A stretch of 64,000 bases of DNA from DATBGO01 sp963840095 (lineage in GTDB: Bacteria; Actinomycetota; Actinomycetes; Streptosporangiales; Streptosporangiaceae), in the NCBI GenBank assembly GCA_963840095.1, contig CAWIXN010000014.1, forward strand, positions 310,001 through 374,000. The letters are read 5' to 3'. Shown here piece after piece: positions 8,890 through 16,294 of the stretch (the stretch's first letter is position 1; each line of letters starts with the position of its first letter). The position numbers and the translations under genes are program-made. Below the pieces are notes generated by a model. The model did no database searches. It had not been told where the DNA came from and saw only the letters and a program-made list of their open reading frames with translations.

Positions 8890-9562
8890 TCTCGCCGTTC
8901 GGCCGAGCGAAGGTGGCCAGGGTATGCCGCGCGGCGGCCCGGAACCTGTCGACGTCGTCGTAGGGTCTGGCCACCAGCATGGCCCCCTCCAGGCTGCCGA
9001 TGATCGTCCGGGCCGTATCTCGCGCCGTGCCCTCGAACTGCAGGCTGCCCGCACCCCGGCCGCATTCAAGGACAGCCTGCAGCCAGGTCTCGTTGGCATC
9101 GAAGAACCGGAGTACGGCCGCTCGCATCGGCTCAGGGAGGGTCTGATACTCGGCGGCCAGCATGCCGCACAGGCACATCCGCTTGTTGCTCAGCACGTCG
9201 AGATACAGGCGCGCGTAAGCGTCGAGCTTGGCCGGTGCTTCCTCGCCGGCCTCGTCCACGGCCTCCAGGGCAGCGGCGAAACGCGCCGCGTAACGGGCGA
9301 TCAGCGCCTCGCCGAGGTCGGCCTTACTGGCAAAGTGGTAATGCAGGGCAGCCTTGGTGATCTTCATCTCGGCCGCTACGTCTGCGTAGCTGAAGCCGTT
9401 GAACCCGCGCGTCTGCACCAGCGACTCGGCGACGTCAAGTATCCGCGATGCCGTGCCGGGGAACGGGGCGCCCGGGTACGAGGCGCCCGAGTCAGTCACG
9501 CGCGGCCTGGTGCCGCGCGGGCGAGCAGAGGCGGCTTTGTTGCGTCTGCCTGTAGTGACCAT
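8852..9562 (-). CDS. TetR-family transcriptional regulator
   Basis: 236 residues. After a 35-residue basic/disordered N-terminus comes a TetR DNA-binding domain (SRILDVAESLVQTRGFNGFS, then YADVAAEMKITKAALHYHF), followed by a helical effector domain with a Cys pair (MCLCGML). The 3' end overlaps etfA on the other strand by 38 bases. Three palindromes upstream (9604-9666) are probable operators, so autoregulation is likely; control of the ETF genes is possible but not shown. Confidence 0.9.
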   Translation of the reverse strand: MVTTGRRNKAASARPRGTRPRVTDSGASYPGAPFPGTASRILDVAESLVQTRGFNGFSYADVAAEMKITKAALHYHFASKADLGEALIARYAARFAAALEAVDEAGEEAPAKLDAYARLYLDVLSNKRMCLCGMLAAEYQTLPEPMRAAVLRFFDANETWLQAVLECGRGAGSLQFEGTARDTARTIIGSLEGAMLVARPYDDVDRFRAAARHTLATFARPNGEITTRRCGPAAPR

Positions 9563-9603
9563 GAACTCTGCCTCTCCGGGCGGACCCCCGGCTTGACGAC
9601 TGA

Positions 9604-9666
9604 CCTACCGATAGGTAAGTTAGTCATCGGCCTACCGGCGGGTAAGTTCGCTGACCTACTGGTAGG
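9604..9666. promoter_or_regulatory. Three palindromic operator-like sites upstream of TetR
   Basis: Three related 12-mers lie in series: CCTACCGATAGG (9604-9615), CCTACCGGCGGG (9631-9642) and CCTACTGGTAGG (9655-9666), each followed by TAAGTT or TTAG-like bases. Spacing is 27 and 24 bases, so they are not on exactly the same helix face. Their position 42-104 bases upstream of the TetR start fits operators of that regulator. Confidence 0.75.
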
Positions 9667-9675
9667 TTAGTGTAC

Positions 9676-10159
9676 GCCTGACGGAGGACGGGAGCGAGTT
9701 CCGGGCCTCGTACCCAAGTTCAGGGGCTATTTCGGTTCAGGGGCTATTTCGGCCCCCTTGCGGGTAGCCGTGCCACAGTCACCTCCGAATAGGCCCGGGC
9801 GGACTGGGCCGCTCGAGATGGCCTCCCCGCCAGCGCGCTAGGGACAGCCCACCGGTCAATCCCAGTACCGGTGCGGCTAGGCCCGCCGGTCACCCGCCCC
9901 CGGTGCCGGCGCGGCTAGGCCCGCCGGTCATGCCCCCGTACCGGTGCGGCCTAAGGGTCCCGTCGGCGGCTCCCCCCCGCCGGCGGGACCACACCTTAAA
10001 TGATCTCATTTGAAGCGGCCCGTCAAGCTCTTGCTGTTCCTGTGCCTGGTTTATTCGGCTATCTGATGGTCCGGTATGGTTTGCGCGGGTGGTGCGGGGG
10101 CGTGCCGGGCTGGCCCCATGGCCTTGATCGCTGCCAGATCACGCGGGCGGCGCCCGGGG
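9676..10159. other. Intergenic stretch with short repeats
   Basis: No convincing coding frame. It holds two tandem 17-bp copies of TTCAGGGGCTATTTCGG (9719-9752) and a GC-rich block where GCGGCTAGGCCCGCCGGTCA recurs with variants (about 9866-9950). The right part (from about 10000) probably belongs to the IS110 element, whose end I cannot place. Confidence 0.6.
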
Positions 10160-11605
10160 TCACAGGGGCGCGTAGCGCTCGCGCAGCGACGCCGCAGGCG
10201 CCCTTGACGCCGGAGTGCGGCCCGCCGGGACACTCGGGCAGCCAGGGCATGGGGTTCCCGTTGCCTGCCCGGGGGGCGGGCGGGGCCGGCAGGGGTGGCG
10301 TGCCGAGGCGGGGTGGCGGCTCCTGCCGTCACTGCCACTCTCATATCCGCGGGTCGGGACCGCAGGTCTGTCTCCGGCAGGATGGTGCCCCTGACTTGAA
10401 CCGGGAATCACCTTGGTGCCCACATCATTTACGGGGATCGTTCCTGCCACGGCGAGCGTCCCGGCACGCCACCGGCTCGGGCGGGTCATGCAGGCCGGCC
10501 AGGCGGCGGTCATCTCGGCCCACACGAACCCGGCCAGCTCGCGGGCGACCGCGACCACGGCTTCCGGCGCGGCCTTCCCGCCGGCGTGCACCAGGTGCAC
10601 GTACCGGGCGTGCAGCCGCCGCTGCGCCGTCCACGACCGGGCCAGGGTCTCCGCGGCAGCGCCGTCCTGGCGACGGCGCAGCCCGGCGCCGATCGCCGGG
10701 GCGTGCCGGTAGGCCCAGGCCGCCTCGGTCAGCGCGGTGCGCACCGGCTCGGAGCCGGCCTTGGTGATGTGCCCCCGGCGGGTCCGCTCCCCGGATGAGT
10801 ACTCCGAGGGGACCAGCCCGGTATAGCTCATGAACGCCCGGGCGGCGGGGAACCGGCGCCAGTCCACTACCTCGGCGGCCAGCGTCAGGCCGCCCAGCTC
10901 GGCGATGCCCCGGTAGCAGCCCAGCCGGGCCACCGGGCCGGCCAGCGGCTCGCGCCCGGCCCAGGGCATCAGCTCGGCCTCCACCGCGGCCAGCTCGGCC
11001 TCCCGCACCTCAAGCGTGGCCCGGTAGTACCCGATCGCCGAGGCCAGCGCCGGCTCCCCGTACCGCTGGGCGGCGATCCACGCCCGGTGCGCCGCGGTCC
11101 AGTACGACCCGCCCCGCCAGATCCGCCCGTGCCGCATCAGCACCGCGGTCAGCCGCTGCCGGGCCCGCTTCCGGTCGGCCAGCACCGCGTCCCGCGCCCG
11201 CGCCAGGTCCCGCACCGCCTCCTCCCCGGGCGAGGGCACCCGGATCGGCGTCAGTTCCCCGGCCCGGCCCAGCCGGGCCAGCCGCCGCGAGTCCCGCTTG
11301 TCCGTCTTGACCTTGTCCGAGCCCCCCTTCGGGATCAGCGACGGCGCGACCACCTGGCACGCCACCCCCATCGAGGCCAGCAGCCGGTACAGGTCATAAC
11401 CCCCCGGCCCGGCCTCATACCAGGCCCGCAGCACCGACCGATCCGGGAACCGGCCCACCAGCCGCCGGATCGCCTCCTCCTCATTGAAAATACGGTCCGT
11501 GACCGGGCTCTCCTCACCCGGCAACAGCGTCGCGACCACGATCGTGTTCTTCGAGGTGTCCATCCCCAGATGGATCAGCCCCTCCGGCGATGCCACACTA
11601 GACAT
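10160..11605 (-). CDS. IS110-family DEDD transposase
   Basis: 481 residues from ATG 11605 (a start at 11683 would run through the structured leader). The N-terminal RuvC-like DEDD domain shows MDTSK, WYEAGPGGYDLYR and KTDKRDSRRLARL; the C-terminal transposase_20 domain shows GIAELGGLTLAAEV, SYTGLVPSEYSSG and RRGHITKAGS. The family normally ends near residue 400, so about the last 80 residues (proline/arginine-rich, from about 10410 leftwards) look like read-through into flanking or non-coding DNA. IS110 recombinases are known to work with a bridge RNA encoded in the element. Confidence 0.92.
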   Translation of the reverse strand: MSSVASPEGLIHLGMDTSKNTIVVATLLPGEESPVTDRIFNEEEAIRRLVGRFPDRSVLRAWYEAGPGGYDLYRLLASMGVACQVVAPSLIPKGGSDKVKTDKRDSRRLARLGRAGELTPIRVPSPGEEAVRDLARARDAVLADRKRARQRLTAVLMRHGRIWRGGSYWTAAHRAWIAAQRYGEPALASAIGYYRATLEVREAELAAVEAELMPWAGREPLAGPVARLGCYRGIAELGGLTLAAEVVDWRRFPAARAFMSYTGLVPSEYSSGERTRRGHITKAGSEPVRTALTEAAWAYRHAPAIGAGLRRRQDGAAAETLARSWTAQRRLHARYVHLVHAGGKAAPEAVVAVARELAGFVWAEMTAAWPACMTRPSRWRAGTLAVAGTIPVNDVGTKVIPGSSQGHHPAGDRPAVPTRGYESGSDGRSRHPASARHPCRPRPPPGQATGTPCPGCPSVPAGRTPASRAPAASLRERYAPL

Positions 11606-11608
11606 GAC

Positions 11609-11720
11609 GGCCGGCTCCCTTCCGCCGTAACGGCTCCGGAACTGGGAAACTTGCACCTTCCAGCATCCGGCGACCCGCGACATCAGCCAACAGGCTTACG
11701 GGCGGTCACCGGAGCCGGCC
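11609..11720 (-). ncRNA. Structured leader of IS110, candidate bridge RNA region
   Basis: A perfect 10-bp inverted repeat (GGCCGGCTCC at 11609-11618, GGAGCCGGCC at 11711-11720) closes a 112-base segment directly upstream of the transposase start. In IS110-group elements the bridge RNA is made from the non-coding end upstream of the recombinase gene. Position and closing stem fit; guide loops were not assigned and the RNA limits are uncertain. Confidence 0.4.
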
Positions 11721-11802
11721 GCTTCATACTGACTTGACTGGTTTCCAGTTCTTCATATTGCGGAGAAGTCGTCAAGATCATTGGAATGCGGCGAAAGAAT
11801 GA

Positions 11803-12102
11803 TCAAGGAAGCGGGAACCCGTCCAACAGGGTGGCAGCGTCTTCGGGCACCCGGATGTGCAGGCTCACGGCATGGGCCTCGATGCGGAAGCTGAAATCGA
11901 AGAACGGGCAGCAGGCCTTCTCCCGTCTGGCCAGTCCGATGATCGCCTTGAGGCGGTCGAGGTCATCGGTCAGGAGCAGCGAAAGCTCAACTGGCGAGAC
12001 CCGGTCGGCTGCGATGACGGAGGCGGCCAGCAACTCGTGCCACTCTTCGATCTGGGCGCGCGCCGCTCCGTCGGTGAGGCCGCATGCAACGGGAACGTCC
12101 AC
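11803..12102 (-). CDS. Small conserved-looking protein with CCPFF motif
   Basis: 99 residues from a GTG at 12102. Predicted helical N-terminal half (IEEWHELLAASVIAADRV), then EKACCPFFDFSFRIEAH and a short beta-like end. The paired cysteines in a CCPF context could bind a metal, but I do not recognise a defined function. It lies immediately outside the IS110 leader. Codon pattern is consistent with real coding sequence. Confidence 0.6.
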   Translation of the reverse strand: MDVPVACGLTDGAARAQIEEWHELLAASVIAADRVSPVELSLLLTDDLDRLKAIIGLARREKACCPFFDFSFRIEAHAVSLHIRVPEDAATLLDGFPLP

Positions 12103-12194
12103 GTTGGCCAGCGTAGGCGGCTAAGACGGGGCGGGACACCGCGGCTGGCCGATGGGTCCTGGACGGTGCTGTGGCAGGGGCTGGGTCCCTCGTC

Positions 12195-12419
12195 TCAGAT
12201 GAAGGGAGCATCGCCTGGGCGGTCCCACCGATAGGACGACTCTTCAAAGTCTGGGAATGCCGCCACCAGGCCCGTGTCTGGGCTCACCGACCAAAGGATC
12301 CAGGCATCTGCCTGCTCCACCCGCGCGCGGAAGAAAGCGTAGCTGAGCGCCCGCCAGGCGCGCCCCAAGCCGCTGTCGCACGCCGCGTGATCTGTGCTTG
12401 AGTTGGCTGAGTCCCGCAC
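12195..12419 (-). CDS. Hypothetical short protein
   Basis: 74 residues. The C-terminal half (RVEQADAWILWSVSPDTGLV then FPDFEESSYRWD) has a plausible protein composition, while the N-terminus is uncertain. Not recognised; it may be a fragment. The divergent VOC gene begins 26 bases away. Confidence 0.35.
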   Translation of the reverse strand: MRDSANSSTDHAACDSGLGRAWRALSYAFFRARVEQADAWILWSVSPDTGLVAAFPDFEESSYRWDRPGDAPFI

Positions 12420-12445
12420 AGCCGAACCTCAGGAGCAAATGCCCG

Positions 12446-12835
12446 ATGGCCACGGTGAGCGTGCGTTACATAGTTAACGATGTCAACGCGGCGATCGCGT
12501 TCTACTGCCTGCATCTGGGCTTCACCGAGGAAATGCACCCGGCGCCGATGTTCGCGATCCTCAGCCGGGGCGACCTTCGCCTGCTGCTCAGCTCGCCGGT
12601 CGGTGCTCGCGGGCCGGGCGGCGGGTCGAGCGCGATGCCGGATGGGACACTGCCGGAGCCCGGCGGCTGGAACCGGATCTCGCTCGAGACCACCGGCCTG
12701 GATAAGAAGGTCGAGAGCCTGCGCGATGCCGGGGTGCATTTCCGCAACGACATCGTCACCGGCGTCGGAGGCAGGCAGATCCTGCTCGACGACCCGTCCG
12801 GCAATGCCGTCGAGCTGTTCGAGCCCTATCGCTGA
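12446..12835 (+). CDS. VOC-family (glyoxalase/bleomycin-resistance fold) protein
   Basis: 129 residues from ATG 12446, with AGGAG 10 bases upstream. A single VOC domain: VRYIVNDVNAAIAFYCLHLG at the start and ILLDDPSGNAVELFEPY at the end, the latter carrying the usual metal-ligand Glu. Such proteins act on or bind diverse small molecules; no specific role is evident. It converges on the MTHFR gene, 9 bases apart. Confidence 0.88.
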   Translation: MATVSVRYIVNDVNAAIAFYCLHLGFTEEMHPAPMFAILSRGDLRLLLSSPVGARGPGGGSSAMPDGTLPEPGGWNRISLETTGLDKKVESLRDAGVHFRNDIVTGVGGRQILLDDPSGNAVELFEPYR

Positions 12836-12844
12836 GCCGACTGG

Positions 12845-13723
12845 CTAAAGCGCCGCCGCCGCCCGGCCGCCGCGGGCTGGGCCGGTCAGCCGGTCGAGTA
12901 GCGAGCGCCGCCATTGCTCGGTCTGGCGGACCTGGTTGAAGGTGAAGATATGCAGCCCCGCGACGGCCGACGCGGGAGCGACCAGCGCGGTCGCGGAGCG
13001 GTCGAGCAGCCGCTGCGGGCTGTAGCCGCCGGGCGTGCCCAGGCGCAGGAACCAGTCCTTGTGCCCGGCGAGGAACCTGGCTGACTCGCTGACCCCTGCC
13101 CTGGCCGCCATCCGGAGCAGCATGGCCCGTTCCACCGGGCCGGCCAGGCCGACGAACAACGGCAGCGTCACGCCGCGCGCCCGCACCCGGGCGATCCACT
13201 TGCGCAGCGTGACTGGGTCGAAGCAGAGGTTGCTGACCAGGTAAGTCGCGTACCGCCGCTTGTCCCACATGGCCTGGATGGTTACGTCGTCGCCGATGGT
13301 CGGATGGCTCTGCGGATAGCCGGTCACCCCGACCCGGGAGAACGGGCGGCCCATCTCGGTCAGCTGACCGAGCAGGGACAGCGCGCTGTCGAACCGTCCG
13401 GCGGGCCGGTCCGCATCACCCGCGGGGACGAACACGTCGTCAACCCCGCAGGCCTTCAGGCGGGCGGTGATGTCCGCAAGATGCGCGTCGTCGCGCACCA
13501 GGCGCGCCGAGAGGTGGGGCACCACGCGGTAACCGTGGCCGGCCAGTGTCTCGGTGAGATCCAGGGTGGCGTCCAGTCCCTTGGTCGGCGACGCCGTCAC
13601 CGTCACCGTTATGCCCAGCGGGACCCATTCGAGCACGATGTCCTCGACGCTCGCGGCCGGCAACACCTCATACCTGGGCTGCTGCAGCAGCGGCACGACC
13701 AGCGCCAGGCCGCCGCGGATCAC
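12845..13723 (-). CDS. Methylenetetrahydrofolate reductase family protein
   Basis: 292 residues from a GTG that overlaps the stop of the DUF1638 gene (GTGA), the last gene of the corrinoid operon. A TIM-barrel MTHFR pattern is visible: VTASPTKGLDATLDLTETL, GYRVVPHLSARLV, DDVFVPAGDADRPAG, VGVTGYPQSHP, and NLCFDPVTLRKWI. The C-terminus has HIFTFNQVRQTEQWR, typical of MTHFR-like proteins tied to C1 metabolism. In this context it would interconvert methyl-THF and methylene-THF, so that methyl groups taken by the corrinoid pathway can be oxidised. The redox partner is unknown. Confidence 0.88.
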   Translation of the reverse strand: MIRGGLALVVPLLQQPRYEVLPAASVEDIVLEWVPLGITVTVTASPTKGLDATLDLTETLAGHGYRVVPHLSARLVRDDAHLADITARLKACGVDDVFVPAGDADRPAGRFDSALSLLGQLTEMGRPFSRVGVTGYPQSHPTIGDDVTIQAMWDKRRYATYLVSNLCFDPVTLRKWIARVRARGVTLPLFVGLAGPVERAMLLRMAARAGVSESARFLAGHKDWFLRLGTPGGYSPQRLLDRSATALVAPASAVAGLHIFTFNQVRQTEQWRRSLLDRLTGPARGGRAAAAL

Positions 13724-14400
13724 GATGCACCACCGGCCCGGTCTCCGGCCACGGTCGCCGCGGCGCCACGGCCGTCCCGCTGCGCCGCCCCGGTGGCGGC
13801 TGGCCGGGCAGGCGGTGCTCCGGACTCGGTCACCAGCAGCTCAAGCTCACGTTCGAGACCCCCGGTGCCGACCTCGATGACCTGGAGCGGCAGGCCGAAC
13901 ATGGTGCCGATGGCGGCCGCCTCCGCAGCGATGGCCGGATCACGGGACTGGGCCAGCCAGACCACCCGCCGGTAGTGCCCGAAGTAGTCCGGCCACAGCT
14001 CCGGATACCGATCGAGGCCGAGTTCGGCCAGCACGCTGCGCCGGAAGCTGCGAACCAGGAAGTCGGTCAAGAGGTAGGTCCCGGGCTCCTCCGTGAGCAT
14101 CGCGCGCAGGCGGCCCGGCCCGGCCAGCACGTCATAACAGTGCAGACCGGGCAGGCGGCGCAGGCCGAGCCGCCGGCACAGCTCGTCAAGCGCCCCGTAG
14201 CTGCCACAGTCGGCGTAGCCGAGCGCCACCCGCAGCCCGCGTGCCTGCAGTTCGAGAGCCAGCCGCTCGGCGGCCGGGGCGATCTCCCCGGGGCGGTTGT
14301 GCAGCAGCGAGGGCAGGCCATGCAGCTCAATGGACCAGCCGCGGCGCGCGGCGATCTCGCGGATATGGCCGCCGATCGCCCCGCAGGCGACCACCGCCAC
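13720..14400 (-). CDS. DUF1638 protein of the corrinoid operon
   Basis: 226 residues if started at the GTG at 14400; the frame stays open to 14481, overlapping the upstream activator gene, so the start is uncertain and no good ribosome site is seen. Family-like features: VVACGAIGGHIREIA at the start, YADCGSYGALDELC, RLPGLHCYDVLAG, EPGTYLLTDFLVRSF and YFGHYRRVVWLAQ. DUF1638 genes are known beside corrinoid methyltransferase systems, with function unassigned. The conserved Cys/His residues suggest metal or thiol chemistry (inference). Confidence 0.82.
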   Translation of the reverse strand: MAVVACGAIGGHIREIAARRGWSIELHGLPSLLHNRPGEIAPAAERLALELQARGLRVALGYADCGSYGALDELCRRLGLRRLPGLHCYDVLAGPGRLRAMLTEEPGTYLLTDFLVRSFRRSVLAELGLDRYPELWPDYFGHYRRVVWLAQSRDPAIAAEAAAIGTMFGLPLQVIEVGTGGLERELELLVTESGAPPARPAATGAAQRDGRGAAATVAGDRAGGAS

Positions 14401-14413
14401 GCCGGGGCGGGGG

Positions 14414-16294
14414 TCAGGACGGGAAGGGCAGCTGCTCGACGAACCTGTCGTTGAAGTCGGGGCGGTCGGAGAGCTCGACATACCTCACCTCCTCGAGGAG
14501 GGCTAGCGCGCCGGCCCGTTCCCGCATCGACAGCAGCGCCATCTTCGCCCCTTCGCCAGCGACGTTGCCCGCGCTCACCACCCGGAGCGCGGCCAGGTGC
14601 GGCACCAGCCCGAGCCGGATCGCGTTGGCCGGTGAGAGATAACTCCCAAACGATCCCGCCAGCAGCACCTGCTGGATGTCGGAGGGCCGCAGGCCGGCCT
14701 CCTCCAGCAGAATGTTCCACCCGGTCGCGATCGCGGCCTTGGCGAACTGGAGCTCGCGGACATCCCGCTGGGACAGGTAGATCGACTGCCCGACGTCGCC
14801 GACGTCGCCGAGCCAGTGCAGGACGAACACGCGTTCGGCGCCGAGCCTGGTCAGCCGGGGGGCCAGGCCGGGGGCAATAACGCCCGCCTGCTCCTCGCTG
14901 ACCAGCCGTCCCGACGGGTCGAGCAGGCCCAGGCTGACCAGGCCGGCCACGGCGTCGACGAGGCCGGATCCGCACAGCCCGGCCGGTGCCCCGTCGCCGA
15001 TCACCTTGAGATCGAGGCTGGCGGCCGTCATCGTTACGACTTCTATCGCGCCGTCGGCGGCACGCATTCCGCACCGGATCGCGGCTCCCTCGAACGCGGG
15101 CCCGGCCGGCGCGGCCGTGGCCAGCAGCCAGGCCGAGCTGCCCAGCACGATCTCGCAGTTGGTGCCGATGTCGATGAACAGCCTGGTCCGCGGGTCCCGG
15201 TCCATCCCCGCGGCCAGCAGCCCGGCCGTGATGTCGCCGCCGACATAGGCGCCGAACGAGGGAAACACCACCGCCCTGGCCCGCGGATGCACGGCGAGCC
15301 CGAAGTCGGCCGCGAGCACTTCGGGGAAATGCCGGGCCGACATGATGAACGGGGCCACGCCCAGCGGCTCCGGGTCGATGCCGAGCGCGATGTGGGTCAT
15401 CGTCGCGTTGCCGGCGACCGCGACTTCCAGCACGTCAGCGGGGTCCACCCGGGCTTGCGCGCAGATGTCGGCGGTCAGCTCGCGCAGCGTCTCATGGGCC
15501 AGCCCGGTCAGCCGGTCCATCGCGGCCGGATCCATCATGATCGAGCTGATCCGGGTGATCACATCCGCGCCGAACGGCTGCTGCTTGCTCAGCATCGATG
15601 CCACCGCGAGTGGCGTGCCGGTGCTCAGGTCGAGCAGCGTGGCGACCACCGTGGTGGTGCCCAGATCGAAGGCAATGCCATACAGCCTGCTGGTGGTGTC
15701 CCCGGCCTGGACAGCGATCAGCACCTCATCGACGATGACCGCGGTGACCTTGTAGTCGTCCGCGCGCAGGACCCGGCCGAGGGTCCTGAGCACCGGCAGG
15801 TCGACCCGGAGCTCAAGGTCGTCCAGCCCGGCCAGCACCCGCTCGATGTCGGTCTGCTGATCGGCTAGCGAGGGCTCGTCGAGCTCCAGGTATCGTTTCT
15901 GCGCCGCCGGGCGGAGGATCACCTGCCTGCCCACCCCGACGGTAGCCGCCTTGGGCCTGGTGACCAGCGGCGGCACCTCGACCTGCAGGTCCGTCTGGGT
16001 CTGCACGCGGCAGGCCAGCCGCCAGCCGGCCCGCAGCTCGTCGGGCGTGAAGGCCCTGGCGTCCAGAGGCGAGGCGGGCGCCGTTCCGCCGAGGATCTTG
16101 ACCCGGCACTTCTTGCAGGTCCCGTGACCGCCGCAGGTCGAGTCGATGGCGATGCCGTTCCAGCTGGCGGCGTCGAACAGCGTGACACCGGGCGGGACCC
16201 GCACCCGGGTCCCGGCCGGCTCGAAACGAAGGTCGACCCGCGGCGGTGGCGGCGGCCCGGTCGCCTCGGCCGCGGGCGCCTGCGGGCTGGTCAT
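14414..16294 (-). CDS. RACo-like corrinoid activation protein (ferredoxin plus ASKHA ATPase)
   Basis: 626 residues from ATG 16294, confirmed by its ATGA overlap with the stop of the upstream methyltransferase. A [2Fe-2S] ferredoxin domain has Cys54, Cys60 and Cys63 (CGGHGTCKKC) plus Cys95. A linker domain follows, then an ASKHA ATPase module with FDLGTTTVVATLLD, VAGNATMTH, YVGGDITAGLLAAG, IDIGTNCEIVLG and LAGSFGSYL. Proteins of this design use ATP to reduce inactive Co(II) corrinoid back to Co(I) so that the methyltransferase can keep turning over. Its place between methyltransferase and DUF1638 supports this. Confidence 0.92.
   Translation of the reverse strand: MTSPQAPAAEATGPPPPPRVDLRFEPAGTRVRVPPGVTLFDAASWNGIAIDSTCGGHGTCKKCRVKILGGTAPASPLDARAFTPDELRAGWRLACRVQTQTDLQVEVPPLVTRPKAATVGVGRQVILRPAAQKRYLELDEPSLADQQTDIERVLAGLDDLELRVDLPVLRTLGRVLRADDYKVTAVIVDEVLIAVQAGDTTSRLYGIAFDLGTTTVVATLLDLSTGTPLAVASMLSKQQPFGADVITRISSIMMDPAAMDRLTGLAHETLRELTADICAQARVDPADVLEVAVAGNATMTHIALGIDPEPLGVAPFIMSARHFPEVLAADFGLAVHPRARAVVFPSFGAYVGGDITAGLLAAGMDRDPRTRLFIDIGTNCEIVLGSSAWLLATAAPAGPAFEGAAIRCGMRAADGAIEVVTMTAASLDLKVIGDGAPAGLCGSGLVDAVAGLVSLGLLDPSGRLVSEEQAGVIAPGLAPRLTRLGAERVFVLHWLGDVGDVGQSIYLSQRDVRELQFAKAAIATGWNILLEEAGLRPSDIQQVLLAGSFGSYLSPANAIRLGLVPHLAALRVVSAGNVAGEGAKMALLSMRERAGALALLEEVRYVELSDRPDFNDRFVEQLPFPS

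Larger units (their letters stand above)
10160..11720 (-). mobile_element. IS110-family insertion sequence (ends not determined)
   Basis: Contains one transposase gene plus a structured upstream segment. IS110 elements lack classic terminal inverted repeats and make no long target duplication, so the outer boundaries cannot be read from one copy; the true element probably extends somewhat beyond both listed ends. Confidence 0.75.

Noticed and set aside
10000..10767. 255-codon plus-strand frame in the IS110 element
   Set aside because: Mostly antisense of the transposase with Arg/Pro-rich content and no start signal.
14816..15868. 350-codon plus-strand frame
   Set aside because: Antisense of the corrinoid activator, whose ferredoxin and ASKHA motifs are unambiguous.
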